Shown in pieces: positions 19,554 through 33,654 of a DNA stretch of 64,000 nucleotides (positions are counted from its first letter, which is position 1; every line of letters begins with the position of its first letter). The notes beneath the pieces are model-generated. The model had not been told where the DNA came from and did no database searches. It was given only the letters and a program-made list of their open reading frames with translations. The DNA comes from Neodontobutis hainanensis (taxonomy: Eukaryota; Chordata; Actinopteri; Gobiiformes; Odontobutidae). Location of the stretch: assembly GCA_024349245.1 (NCBI GenBank), contig JALDNG010000007.1, positions 3,883,501 to 3,947,500 on the forward strand, read 5' to 3'. A program made the translations under genes and the position numbers.

Positions 19554-20908
19554 CTTTATAACGACATCACTAAACCTCCAAATAACCAACTAAGAGGACT
19601 AAGTTGAGTCAAAGAGTTCACATGGAGCAAATTATTAATAGCAAAAATCATTCTATAAGAAACTAAAAATACTTACGGTTACCATTACAATTGTAAAGTT
19701 TTGCTGTGTTTACTTGAGACTGTGACATGAAGAAACTGTTGTTGTGCTGGGAGCTTTTACCGCAACTATAATAGCCATTTATGTTTTCTACCACCTGAAC
19801 CAGAAAGAGAAATTGTCAATCATGCATGTATCCAGTGCATGTTTTAGGTTTGTGGAAAGAATCCCGGAGAGCGCCACCCAGAAACAAGCACAACGGAAAG
19901 GGTTCTGAGCAAAAACATCAATACCTGCATGGAGACTAAAATCAATGCTTGTTTTCATCTTCATTTATTTTCCAGTAATTCTTCTTGTAGAAATAAATAA
20001 AAACAATATTGGAAGCACATTTTTTATTACTAAATACTAATATACAACAATAAAAAAAAATATAAAAAGACATTACATTTTGAGTGTAGTAACAAGAGTT
20101 TAAGGCGGACATTATGATCTCACCAAGCAAAAAAAAAAAAATGTTTGCCTTGTGATTACATGACAAACGTATTTTTCAGAAACTAATACTTACCTCCTAG
20201 TGTTTCTAGGAATAGTTTTTAAATGACATCTTTATTTTGGGTTTCATGCCAGAGGAGTTGCATCCAAACATAATCTTTATTTCTTGCTCCTCTTTATGCC
20301 ACGGTACTTTCCATGCAGGTATTTTGGATTATGTATAATAAATGATGGTCATAAAGCACCACCAAGGCAGACATGACTGAGGTTACAGAAAGAATGGTGG
20401 ACTGTGAGGGAGCTGATAACACTTTCAAACAAATGGCCTTGCTTTCACCGCACAGATAGTGCAGATAAAGTCATTTTCATAGGAGAGATGATGCTTTATT
20501 TTACATGCTTATGTGAGTAGTTTGTGTAAACATCTTAGTGGGACAAGTGCGATCTTTATCTGACTTGCAAACACCATCATGCTATCAACCTTAGCATGAA
20601 CGATAAACTGTCTCGTTGATTTGCAGATGGGAAAATTCCCCGGACGCTTTGATCATGGCCTCAGCAAGATGGCTCCTTGCGTCTCACAAGAACAGCGTAG
20701 ACACCTGTGTCCATGTTGTTTGGCCACGCTTCACTGGACGTCCATCAGTATGAGTGCTGAGAGACTGCCGAGGCCTTCACAATAAATTACCATCAAATGT
20801 GTGGGAAAGAAAAGTTTACAAAATAACATACCTTCACAAGCTACCAAGTCATGTTGAGTGCATATCATTATATATCATCTCATCGTCCATATCATTGAAT
20901 GAGATAGA
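19554..20908. other. Intergenic DNA without recognisable genes
   Basis: No exon-like frames are seen. A T/A-rich part lies at about 19940-20170, followed by more balanced sequence at 20200-20780. Confidence 0.5.
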
Positions 20909-20960
20909 TACAGTTGTGCTCATAAGTTTACATACCCTGGCAAAATTTGAAGAAATGCCA
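20909..20960 (+). mobile_element. Solo end of a Tc1/mariner-type element
   Basis: The text TACAGTTGTGCTCATAAGTT followed by TACATACCCTGGCA is the well-known terminal sequence of one Tc1/mariner group in fish. It begins at a TA. I find no matching inverted partner within the next 2 kb, so this is a truncated or deleted copy. Confidence 0.7.
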
Positions 20961-21449
20961 TACAAGGCACTGATTGGAGATGAAGTGAGAAAGTAAAAAA
21001 ATAATACCCCCATTAATGTCTTTACTTTTAAAAGTTTGTACAGTTACCAGCAAATACATGCCTAAAAAATGAGAATCTTTAACGAGGATCTTTTTTATCT
21101 TAAAAAATATATAAAACCAGACTATTTTACACTAAACTGAAGTTTAGAGTTTAGCATTAGCTTGGCGTTAACTTAGATATTAAGACAGCGCCTCGTTAAA
21201 CATTGTGTGATTGAAATGACAGTATTTATCCTCTGTTTCCTCTGTTGATGCTTTTCTTTTTTGAGCTGTTTTGCTGTGTTAAAAGACATATTCAGCATTT
21301 AAAATACACTTTATTGGGACGGGTCATTTGTGCAATGTCATCCCTTACTCTCGCACCCTGTTTCCTTTTAATCTACAGTTCACTGTCAATAAAGGCAAAT
21401 ACGCCCCCAAAAAATATTGTAAAAAAACAACAAATGTTGTCGGCAGCTG

Positions 21450-21603
21450 TTAAACTTCTTGGAACGTCATGTGTCAAGCCGATGATAACCAATGGGAGCA
21501 CAAATTTTTTGATCATGTAATTTTTGTAAGCATTGATTGGGCGATGTTTTCCATTCTTATGGCATCATAAAAGCCTGTTTTAAATAAACATCAGATACAG
21601 TCT
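21450..21603 (+). repeat. Copy 1 of a small dispersed repeat
   Basis: It shares AACCAATGGGAGC, then GATTGG..., then ATCATAAAA-CCTGTTT and ATCAG-TACAGTC with the segment at 27500-27745, in the same order and similar spacing. Unit limits are approximate and no class is assigned. Confidence 0.45.
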
Positions 21604-22423
21604 GTTAAATCTTTTTAAGCAGGGGTATAGTTGATAAAATGTCTTTTTGTTCTGCTTTATGAAGAGTCACCTTTAACCTCAGTCCATATTTCCCTGATAG
21701 ACTTCACAGCAGTTCCGGTTAAAAAGAAGCCTGAACAAAGCAGTCTGTTAAATATGATTTATAACGGTACAAAGTGTACCTTTAATCAGCGCTGTGAAAA
21801 GGTGGCACACATTTGAAACACACATGTTGAAGGAGACGTGCTCAGATAGAGTGGGCCACCTGCTGTGTGACTGATGTGCTGGTATTTCTGCATATGAAAC
21901 ACAACACAAACACTGTATTGATGTGTTATGCCTGCCTCACTGTCCTCCGGCTGTAAGACACTGCACCACGAGTAAATGTGCTCACGCCTCTTTCACCAGA
22001 TGGCCACCCAAATGGACTTAAACACACTCTTACATGCCTCTTCTGTCTTCATCAGCCTAAGTTACTCTGCAGGGACAACTTGAACAAAGTCAATTTAGAA
22101 ATAACTGACTCAGGGAAGAGTTTAAAGAGGGTCCCTCAGAACAGTGTTTCACAAACTTTTTTTCTAGGGAGCAATATTTCAAAAGACCAAATGAGTCATG
22201 ACCATATTTTATTATTTTCATCATTTTGTGTTTTGGATATTTATTTATAAGTTTTTATGTACCATTTAATTGCTTTAAAGCCATTGGTATATACTATAGT
22301 TTATTTTATGTACTTTCAATAATTTTTTGCATAGTATTATTTCTGACTATAACCAAATCCATCTAAAACCTGTCCAAATCTATCTAACCCTTACCAACTA
22401 GAACCTGTTAAAACCACCTAAAT

Positions 22424-22483
22424 TTAATGCCAATTAATCTTCCGTGATACACATTTGGGTCACGGAAGATTAATTGGCATTAA
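22424..22483. repeat. Perfect 24-bp inverted repeat with 12-base spacer
   Basis: The left arm 22424-22447 and right arm 22460-22483 are exact reverse complements. The arms contain AATGCCAATTAATCTTCCGT. The spacer is 22448-22459. It could form a long hairpin or cruciform. No surrounding element was recognised. Confidence 0.9.
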
Positions 22484-25400
22484 TTGGGAAAACAATTTAC
22501 TTAACTTAGAATAATCCTAAAGAACATTTCAACTATTTTCTCTGTGTGGATCATGCCTGTAGGACAAAGCATTTGCATAAATTTGCCAACTATAGCTTTC
22601 CCTGATAACTTCCACTATTACCATGTTATATTATGTAGCCCTCTGAGTGAGAGATTTACAGTTGAAATACAACTTAAATTGTTTAACTGTGTAATATTGC
22701 TATTATATATATTTAGATAGGCCTATTTTGTTTGTATGCTCACACTAAAATGTTAGCACAAACCAATTGCTACTAAGAATCCTAGATCATTTAAAGGGAT
22801 GTTAAATATATAATGAAAAACAATGGGTCATTTAGGAATGGCTAATTGGAGCTTTTTAAAGTGTCCAATTGTTAAAGGAACAGTCCAGTATTTTGTAAAG
22901 GTGGTCCATGAGATACTTAAATATAAATAACTTTTCCCTACAGTAGGTAATTGTCATCACACCCCAAGTTTGGAGAAGCAGAAGGGTACGGTCTGCTACT
23001 GAAAACACCCCTTTTAAACGACTAATAAGGCTTAGTATCAGTGCAAATGTGTGTTACAAACAAGCCAGTTACTGTATGTTCAAATCGACTGTTGAAAACA
23101 AATGTGACAGATAAAAAAATACTTTCTTTTTGATTTATTAATTGGGCCCCTGGGCAGGCATTTAGTTTGTAAGGGGTGTTCACCTGCCATGTTTAGATGT
23201 TACAGTGAACTCTGGTGCAGTACGATTGACTTTGTAGTGAATGAGTGTGAATGGTACCTTGTGTCTAAATAAACCAAAAACAAGAAGAGCATGTGAGATG
23301 GGACCTGAATGCAACACTGAAACCATGTGACTTGAAGTTTCCCAAGAGTTTGCTGGAATATAATAAGACGAGCTGAGGGTAAAGTGGAGGCGTCGGGAGG
23401 TCAAAGGACTTATTAGTGTTTGGCTCAGCTCAAACTAATGGAACAAGCACATTAAGCACCTCAATGCGATCATTGTTTGGGTTCCTATACAAGCACCAGT
23501 ACAATCAGATTGAGCCCGTATGCACACACTGTCCTCTGTCAGCTCCATCTAGTGTATCCTTTTAAGAAAAGCACAGTCTATTGTGTCATTTGGTCCAGGA
23601 CTGAAAATGCAATTGGGGACACTAAGCTAAGCAGGACCTAACTGAACTAGATGAGTTGATTTCTGATGTTTGGTCTGAACTAAAAGAAGCTGACAACAAT
23701 AATCATTAGAATTGAATTACCATTGATAATCACAAATGTGGATGTAATAAATGTGTCTAGAGTAGCTAGTACATGCTACGTATATAGACCATTCTAAACA
23801 GTGCTCAATGGAGAAGTAACAATGAATAACAATGACATTAGGGCAACATAACGTTTCTTCAGCTCTGAAGCACTGAGTTTTCTGAGTTTTATGCAAAACA
23901 TGTCAAACACTGTATGATGAAGACAAACAGAAGAGAAGGGGAAAACACCTGCCTCACCCCTGTGTCCAATGTTGGAGTGTAAAGCCACCATAAACCTTGA
24001 CACAGACAAGCTCTAATCTAGCTGATCATGATGTGTCCTGTCCTGTGTGAAGCCGCTGCCAAGACAGCCCTGGGCCTGCCTCTTTACTTTAAAATGGCCC
24101 CCAGCTGAGCCGCCGTCCACCACAGGATCCAGATGCAATGGGAGCCTTCCGTGCAAATGCTGCTATTTCAGCTCATGTATAGTTTCTGTTAATGTGTGAT
24201 ATCTCTACTGGTTTTATCTTACCCAGAATACCTTTGAAATTTAAATAACATGATGTGATGCTGTCAAGTGCAAAGCAGCAGGCGTTTGTGTCGGCGGAAC
24301 ATTATGACTGTAGCTTCTCCGATGGAAAGAAGCGCAGTGGTCTCTGGGGAGCCATCTGTCTTGTACTGAAGCTCTTGTGAAGTGCTTTTTAGTATCAGGT
24401 GCATCATCTTGAAAAGACATCTGACATTCCTGGCTGAATTAGTCTGATATTCCCACATAAAGACAAGACTAGCAGAGCCAGGTGGCAGTGCGTGTTGTGT
24501 GCATGCTGTGTAGAACTAAAATGTTTTGCATGTCTCTGTAGGAATAATGTTAGTGCCTTATACACAGTTTATGTTTTTTTTTTATTTGTCTGCTCTCCCT
24601 CTACTTTTAACTTGGCCAACCATTAAAGACACAGTCCCCTGCTGCAGTCAGAATAAGAAAAAGAAAAACACAACAAACAAAACAGAAAGAGTTCAACTTT
24701 GAAGGCATAACCCTTTCTCAAGAAACTGTCGCTGCAACTTTTGACATAAAGTTAACAAGAGGAACAAGGGATGAGAAATAATGGGTGGAGAACAAAACCT
24801 TAAATGATGAAAACGAGGAGAAGCGATTGTCCAAAGGGTCCATGAAGCACGAGGAGACACATGAAACCAGCTGTGCTTGGCATGAAAAGATCGCTGAGTT
24901 TAGAGTTTTGAAAGCAAAGTAACTTACTTTTCTTTCTGCTGGAGTCATGTTTACTTTGTTATAAGTCACTTAAGTTGAGTTTGCACTGAGATTTGTTCTC
25001 CTGATTTCTGAAATTAGGTCAAAAAATGTATCATTATCATTTTGAATTCTACTTTTTGCCTCATTGAATAATGTATTTTTGCCTTTGACTTTTCAGTGAA
25101 CAGTAATAAAAGTTTGCACATGCACTCAATCCTGCTAATCTTCAGTAGCATTATATATGTGTTTTTTATGTCATAGTAGAAGCTGTTGTAAATAGACTGT
25201 AAGAACAGAACTGTATCTAAATTGTGTAATGCTTGTTGTAATCTCTCTGTTAACTCACTGTCTGCTTTTTGTTTTCCATATCCTCAAATGTAATTGCCCA
25301 CATGTTGGTGTGCACTGAGGTATTTCGGCATGACTTATGACTCCATCCTGAAGATGGGACTCCTCTGTCAGGACCCAGCTGCACCCCCTCCTGGTGCATG

Positions 25401-27499
25401 TGTTTCCACTTGGTTCCAGCGTGAGTGTGGTAGATACTTGTTAAAGTGTGGTATGTGGCTGTTGCACTTGCTCAGACTCTTCTCGGGACATCTGATGTTT
25501 TGCTGCTCACTTCAGGGGGATATGATACCCTTTCTAATGCGGCCTTTCGCTACAATACTGACCATTACCTCACAAAACCATCACTTAATGTGGACATAAA
25601 TTATTTGAATATAATATTTCTCCTTTAAACTTTGATTGAGTGACAACACAGCTGAAAGTCAAAGTCACAAATGATAAGGGTATTACTCCCGCCCCATTAC
25701 TCCAGCTTTGACGTTCAGTCTTCAGGGCTCAGTGGAAACTTTAGGAATTTTGCACACGTTACACCTTGGCTTATTACATCTTTAAAAATGGACAAAGTGT
25801 GATTCACATGAAGTGCAAACTACATTGATCATTGACCTCAACATCAAATCAAAGTCTGAGAAATACTATCTGGAAGTGACTACATAACGCAGTTCTAAAG
25901 AAATCTTATGCTAATATAACCTGGATAGTTTGTATGCTCAGTGCCCAATATGCAAACCTGCACTGGAGCCCCTGCACTGGACGCCTTTTGACAAAGCCAT
26001 AATATGACAGATTTGCAATAAAAATTTAATGAATCCTCATACAATAACTATTTGAGTCATTTGTATTCATGGTAGGGACATTTTTGGGTTGTAGCCCTCA
26101 GCCAGTCACAGATCACAGAAGACAAGAATATATTGCCAGTCTATATTACAGAAAAGTAGAGTTTATTTCTAAGATAGAATAAACCTGAAACTGTAATTTA
26201 CTGAAGAGACAGTGAGACCAAGTTTGTGTATACCTAAATATTCTGCATATCATGCCTTTGAGTGTGTTGTTCACTAAGAGCAGAGCAGTCTGTGGAATCC
26301 TGTAAAAATCTTCCGTTCACTCACATAATGCTTCTGCCATTATACATATAAACATAACAATAGTAATTACAGTGATTGAGTCTATACTTCATGCTGATTC
26401 TTTATGATCCATGTCTTATCTGTAACGGGCAGTCCCATATCCCCTTCATAGTTGGTGCCCCTTCACTAACTCATTCAATATGATTCTTGACTTTAAGTAC
26501 TTTGTCTTCTTACAACATGAAGGACCTTTTTTAAAGAATAAGCTCTTTCCAGACTGAGATGCATTCACAGTTGAACCATATCCACAAATGAGTCAATCTA
26601 ATCTGACATTTGGTCTAGGTTAACATGTGAGTTTGGCTCCACTCGGCCCATCGCTCTAAAGAGACTATTTGCTGTGGTCCATTTGTCCTGTCTCATCTGG
26701 AGCACAACGGCCTGAAAAACTCTGCAACTCTGTTCAGCTCAGAGCAGCTGACATCCAGGTCAAATCATATTGTTCCGTAAAAATGTAATTTATGACCCAT
26801 TACCAATGTTTTCTTTCTTTCCCCTTACTCTCTTCCGTCTCCTATAGCGTGCACCAGCTCGTAATATCCTAACTAAGTCATTCTTTGATGGCCGCATTTC
26901 TCATGACTCCCGTAAAGCGTCTGTGCAGCCAGCAAGCCGGAGAGGGAAAGCGTGAAGGCCAAATGTGAAGAGGCCGAGATGGAAACTGAAGAACTCATCA
27001 AGCTCATTCATCTTGTGCGATGTGAAGGCTGAGAAAACCAAGCGGAGAAAATTCACCCTCGCTGATCTTTCCCAACACTGTCTATGAATCATATCAGTTT
27101 GCATTGTGAAGCCACTGTGCGTTCTCACTTCGCAATAGTGACACAAGGATCCACTCCCCCACTAAGTCCCTCCTTGGCTTGGCAGCACAGAGCGGATGCC
27201 TCTGGCCCGCTATCAAACAGGTAGTTTACAAGATTTATGTGTCTTTGTCGCCTTCACTGCACAGCAAATTGGATGGGAAGGAACGGCGTGAAAGGCAATA
27301 CCTCACTAAAGACAGTATGTGGCGGAACATGTGCCAGAACAGGCCTGGCCCTGGACCAGTGCCGCGCAAAGTCAAACTGCCACTCATCTGTACTTAGCTT
27401 CAGTAAACACAAGGAATAACTGTGTGTCATCAGGAATACAGGGACAGATTCAAGAAAGGGACATATTTTTTTGTAAATGATGATTATAATTAATATGCA
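22484..27499. other. Intergenic DNA without recognisable genes
   Basis: No gene is supported. Around 22875-23020 the text AGTTTGGAGAAGCAGA and nearby AAAGGAACAGTCCAGTATTT resembles a scattered fish repeat, but weakly. The stretches 24030-24170 and 26880-27130 are GC-richer and non-repetitive, and are candidates for conserved regulatory elements. Confidence 0.45.
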
Positions 27500-27745
27500 A
27501 GCTTAAAGCTCCACTACCTGATTTTCTTTTTGTATGACAAGCCATTGTTAACCAATGGGAGTGCGCCGTTTTTGAGCATGTGGTTTTGTGATTGGCCAAG
27601 GTTTTCCGTTTCAGAGTACAGGTTAAAATTCCTTTGTCATCATAAAACCTGTTTATTTTTTACAAATTATTGCTTTCACAATATATTGTTTTGGGTTTAA
27701 ACCATTTTTCCCAAAAAGAAAACAAAATATCAGGTACAGTCCATT
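27500..27745 (+). repeat. Copy 2 of a small dispersed repeat
   Basis: The longest of three related segments. It has AACCAATGGGAGTGCGCC, GTGATTGGCC, ATCATAAAACCTGTTTA and ATCAGGTACAGTCC in order. Compare 21450-21603 and 31915-32070. Confidence 0.45.
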
Positions 27746-30700
27746 TTTTTATGTTTTAATTATGTACAAAAAATTTTAAAATAGTGGGGTGTTATTTAAA
27801 AGTTTACAATACAATTACTATTTACAAGATGTACAAATAATTGTTTCATTTTAGAATTATATATTTACTGGTTGGTTTTAAGCTGTTTTCACCCTCACTT
27901 GATAGATAAGGTATTTACAGGTAAGACTCTCCTTCTGCTCTGAATCCACAGTGGGACACTAGCAGCTGTAAAATAATACACCAGTTGTTTCCTCAAACAA
28001 CAAGAGAGAACACAGCAAAGGCACAAAACAAAGTGTTCAACTGTGTCCACTAGTTGAACACGTCGATGAACAGAATAAATTGAAAATAATCGAAAACAAT
28101 GTGTAATGTGCCAATATATTACTATTCTATTTGAGTATCTATTGCTAAGATTCTCTTCTTTGGGTAAAGGTTTTCCCTATCACTAGAAATGAACATAAAG
28201 CTTGTGGCAGAAAATGTATGTAAAATGTAAAAATAGCATGGTAGTTAGATATTAATATATATCTATAGATATATATACTATAGATATTATTAGAACTGGT
28301 GTCATTCAAAAGTTTGAACTGAGGCCTGCATTCCACATGAGTCTGTCGTCAATGGAGCGCTTTGGATTGATTTTTGAGCAGACCATTCGATCATGTCATC
28401 TCCTTTCTGTCCAGTAAAGAAGCCAGTAAAATAGCTTCAAAAGCCCTCCTTATTATTTCTATTTTATTGTCTTATTTGACTTGAGATAGACCTTTCAAGT
28501 GTTTTTTTTATAATCATGAGGTCAGCACATGGCTCATTCAGACTGAATAATGACTAATAAAACACATTCAGGACGGGAAACTGTTTTATCATTAATAAGC
28601 ACACGTTAAATCACCATGGCAACAGCGGATATAAAATATAGTTAGTGCATTGTGTGGAATAAATGACATTATGTTAGATAGCAGAGTGTTTAGGCAAGCT
28701 TATCCTGCTTCAGAACATAAGACAAAGTGGTCTAAATGTAACACAGGTGTTTGGGAGGCTTGTGTAGTGTGCTGCTTTAAGCGGTGCTCTCCTGGGGCTC
28801 GTAGTAGCAGTTCATCTCTTTCATGGATAAGCAAATCAATCGGCCGCTGTCATTCTGAGGATTCCGCAGCAGAAGGGATGGACGTTGTGTGAAACGACAC
28901 CTTGAGCCGAGGGGAAAAACACCCGAGTTGCCAGCCTCTGATGTGTTTCAGCAGTTGTTCTGGGGTTTCAGCGCACTCCTTTGACCACATCATGACCTCA
29001 TCCACTCACCTGCTGCTGGGACCGTGCCTAACCAGCCTCCCAACCGGAAAATCCAGCCTTTACAGGTCAGATACATACCTCAGCCTCTGACATGTTTGTG
29101 CACTTACACAGTGGGAGGAAATTGTTTAGTGGAGGAAGAGAAGGACAACACTTTGCTACATAAAGTGAGAGAGCTGGGTTTGGTCTCAGCTTGGGCTTGA
29201 ATGAAAAGCAGCATGCACAGTTACATCCTGTGCAAGAACAAAGTGAGATGGAGAACAGGCCCCATGGGACTCCCTGGCCACTCTTAAAGATTTGGAACAT
29301 TTACACAGCTTTAAATTTCTTTGCTCTTTTACATCTCCCCCTTGATATTTTGTCCATGGAATGAATTTTGTTTGCCAGAACAATTCGGTTCTCTATTGTG
29401 ACTACCTTTTAAGTACATATGGGGATTTTGTGGTTGTGGTATTATGTTTCTAGATGCAGTTTATTGCCATCTCAAAGAGGACGAATGAAATAGGTCACTT
29501 CAGACTTGAGGTGACTGGTGCAGGCCTGGTGCAGGATCATAGTTTAAATGTTATGTTTCCATGTGTTGTTTGTGCGGGAGTGCTCAGAGATGTGAACACA
29601 AGTTATTGCTTCAGTGCGACAATGAAAACCCCAAATCCCTGTGCTCCTTTAAGTCACGGCAGAAGGGCTTTAACTGTGTTCAAGCCTCCCTCTGTCCAAA
29701 TTATCTTTGTCAAAATGTAAGAGGAAACAGGCTAATTCTCCAAGCACTCACTGGCTACTTTAACTGCTAATAGCAGCACTGGGCAGCTCGGGCCACAGTG
29801 GCAATTCCCATGAAATTTCCCAATATTTCTTTCATTTGTTCTCTGTTTACAATTAGTCGTGGTCAGGCTGATCAAAGGCAGCGGGCGGCCGCTTGCATGT
29901 GAACCAGCGTCCACTTGCAATGACATTCACAAACCAGAATGAAATATGAAATATCAAGTTTCCACGGATGTAAGGACTTGGAAAAAAAGAATCTGAGGAA
30001 TAGGAGGGTTTTCACACTGGGTAATGTGAAACATTTGGTGCACATTGTAGGCCGCAGTGCAGGGAAGACAAAGGCCAAAATCTGTCTGCCAGTAAAACCA
30101 GAAGTTAAAACAACTACACTCACTAAGCCCTGTTGATTTAGATGTCATTACTCTTCTCACCACTGAACAGTTCAGTGCTGTTAGAAGACCCCTCTGATAG
30201 GAAGATAACATGCTTAAGAGACCACACATAGATATTAATTCAAGGTCTTTTTCCCCACTTTTACTCTCTTTGATTTACAGTTTATGTGGGATATACATGT
30301 TTGTCTGTTTTATTGTTCTTTAAAATAAGTTTCACAGAAGGTGACCCTCACCCTCAAAGATGTCAAATAAACAGTCTACATTAAAAAAATAAATCATAAA
30401 CAAACAAATTAAATTGCTAGATACAATTTGCCAGACTTTCCATGTGCTGAAAAACATTAGAAAAATAATCAAATGAATAAAGCTATGAATGGGTAAGGAG
30501 CCAGTTAACCAAAGGGCATGATGGTCATATAATAAAGTTTATGGGTTTGGGCTCATTGAGCTGATTCACAGTTTATTAACCTGAGGACGGAGTGATAGGC
30601 TGCATCAACAATTATAGTTATAGTGCTTATGAGTAGGCCTTTAACATGGTCCAGAACAAACTCAACAAATCTGACTTGTAAAAACTTTCTAAATGTAATA

Positions 30701-31914
30701 TTTGTATGTACAGTAAGCTTGTTGTCTAGGCCTGTGCCAAAGTTTCTTTTGTGTAAACTTGCAGAGACGGGATGTAAAGGATTGTGTTATAAACATTTGT
30801 CTATTAAGATTCCGTTTCTACAGATTTCACGGTCACTAGTGCTGAGAAAAAAAAAAGCTTTTTACTGTACAATGTAAACCTTTTATTTTATGAACTGCTT
30901 TACTGATTAGCGCTCATTTGTTCACTGATAAATATGATCATCTGAGCGTATCCCATTAGCAGAGGGTCTCCAAACAAATCCTGTACATCCATCACACAAA
31001 CAAAGCCTGCTCTTGACAGTGTATCTAAACCAAATGGACCCTTCATCATTCCACAGCAATTGGCAGTAAATGTGGTGTCAGGTTGCATCTCCCCTCCTCC
31101 ATATCACCATTAATAAAGCACAGAAACAAACAGTGTGTGTGTGTTTAGTGAGAAAAGAAAACTGCAGCCGGCTTTGTTCCAATTAGAGTTGACAGAGACA
31201 GGTGTTGTACCGATGCCTTCAGAGGCTTTTCCAAAGCTGTGAAAGCAAATAAATAGCTGTGTGTTAAGAAGGGTCAGTGGCTGGAGTGGGTTTATCTGTT
31301 TAACAGGCCTGCTGCTCATGAGGTGTCGCCTCAGAAGTCTCTCTGTGACAGACACCTTTAAGCTTTTAATTACTTCCTATGTTGATCCCATCTGCAGGGA
31401 AAGTGCACTGTCATTCCTCACACAGCCTCATGGGGGAGCATATGTCATAAACAGGCATGATCTATAATGAACTGCTGCTGTTGTGAGGCATTTGTGATTT
31501 ATGTGATCATAGTGACATGCACGCCCTTATATATTTTCAAACTCTATTTTTGCACTATGTGTGAACTGCCGTCACATGTGAGTTTTCCCATTGTGGGATC
31601 AATAAAGCATTGATTTTAAATTTTGCCGTCCCTTCCTCATCCCCAACGCTCAACCCCAACGGTCGTGTAGTAACCTTTTCTGCTTCTTTTATTTAAAAGA
31701 AAAATAATACATTTTCCACCACAAAACACTAACACATTACATTAAACCATACTTTAGCGCTTAATTGATTTTTTAGTTTACGATTAGACTGTAGCAATCC
31801 AGTAAATATCTGCAACTCATTAAACATTGCCAACATTTATCTGCATATCATTTGCTGACTAATTTATTTTTATTTTTATTTTTTGCTGTAAAATAACACT
31901 GTTTTGCAACGAAA
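27746..31914. other. Intergenic DNA without recognisable genes
   Basis: I find no convincing exons. A short AT-rich imperfect palindrome (ATATATCTATAGATATATA type) lies at about 28255-28285. A short GT run is at 31135-31145. Confidence 0.45.
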
Positions 31915-32070
31915 TAACCCATTTCCTGATTTATTTTGTTTTAGACATTAGTGTTGATCAATGGGAGCGCTCCTGTGATTGGCCCAAATCCTGCTGTGGA
32001 CTGATTATTCTCATCTCTTAAAATCTTTAACTATAAAGCCTAGATGACATCTTCAGGTGATTGTTGTTAC
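31915..32070 (+). repeat. Copy 3 of a small dispersed repeat (most diverged)
   Basis: It shares ATCAATGGGAGCGC, TGTGATTGGCC and an AAAGCCT block with the segments at 21450 and 27500, and diverges elsewhere. Confidence 0.35.
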
Positions 32071-33654
32071 AATAAGCTGTTAGGTCAAACTAAATGCAAA
32101 AGTAGAAAAAAAGTAATCCTTGTTTGAGCTGAATGTTAGAAAACATGTTGTACATTTGATTGTTTGTCACACTAGGCTATAATTAATATTCTGGACTCCT
32201 TCTGCTTTACAAAGGAAAATTGTTGGATAATTATTTTAAAATGTAAATTCCTAAAGAGATTTTGTATTAATTAATTGACAATGAGGTTTTTGAATAGATT
32301 GGAAATTAAAGCCAAAGTTGTAAACAGTGAATGCTTGCACTAAAGGCAACTGTTCTTTTTGTGAGCTTTAAAGCTTTGGCCTTAATTATTTGTCTGGAAG
32401 GATACACACGTGTCCTTTAAATAAATCCACCATCCGCAGCAGTTTGACTCCATTCAAATGCATATTTTAACCAAAGAGCTGTCGAATAAAATATGGGTCC
32501 TATGACATCATTGTCCATAAAAAGGTCTAAACATTACTTTGGTTGGTTTCAGTGGTAAGAGGACTTAGGAAATCATCAGATGATATAGACTCATAAAACT
32601 GTGTTCCAACATCTTATCCCAAGTTTTTTCTCTTTCCTCTTTTGCCAGTCATTAGAAATACTGAGCATAGTCTTTATAGATAAAAGAACATAATATTATT
32701 GCAGGCTGCTTTCATAAAAGCAGCCTGATGGTTGCCACCATCAGTAAAGTGATTTTACAGCTAGAACACAAAACCTTGGAGAAGGAAAGTTAAACTGTGG
32801 TGATTAGATTGTAAGGGCAGTGCTGTACAATGAACTCATAAAAAGCATCTATTGAAGTTTGTAGTTATCTATAAACATGTCAGTTTATGATCACTGAGCA
32901 TGTTAATATATCTATTTGCTATCTCATTCTCTTTCCTGGAGATTTAAATTGAGATTACATTATGTTTAGAAAAAGATCAAAAGGGATTTATCTACATTCA
33001 TTGACAAAACACTGCTCCTCAAACCCTTTGAAAAGATTTCAAATTCTTCCTGCTCAGTAAATTTAGGACAGAAAATAAAATGCATGTCATTCATTTAACT
33101 TTCATTGCTACAAGGGCGTAAATGGAAAACACAATGGGTGTGAGTGCATTGTGTGTAACTGGATATCTTGTTGATTTAGGTTACTGCGAGGGCGCACTGT
33201 TGAATAATGGGGACAGTTAAACATTTAAATTAAACAATACATTTTTATATCAAAGAGATTGGTTCAAATATTCTACCCCACAAACTCAGATTTATATTTA
33301 TGTCTAAAATTAATCTGACCAAACATTACTATTATAGTCACATTAATACAGACTAAAATAGTGTTTTCCTCTTTCTCCGTGCACAGTGGAGTGTTTGGTA
33401 AATAAACATAAGAACAGCTTGGCCTTGTACAGTATAGTGGCCTCATCTAATATGACACATAGTGTTTGAAATCAAAACACAGCGTGTCAAATTTTCCACT
33501 GTAACAAGAATTGCTTGTCGTATGGAAACTTGTGTGTAGCCAAATTCATGGAAAGTCCCCACAGACTTAGTGCTGTGGCTGGAAGGAGCGACCGGCATCT
33601 TTTATTTTCCCACAAACACAAGTGTGTCTGCCTCAAAACATCTCCAGTTTTAGC

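Noticed and set aside
25294..25628. A 101-codon plus-strand frame with many Cys and Leu
   Set aside because: It has no family resemblance, no start context and no neighbouring exons. The overlapping second frame is equally open, which suggests chance.
28240..28300. ATATATCTATAGATATATA palindrome
   Set aside because: It is a low-complexity AT run. Self-complementarity is expected and not informative.
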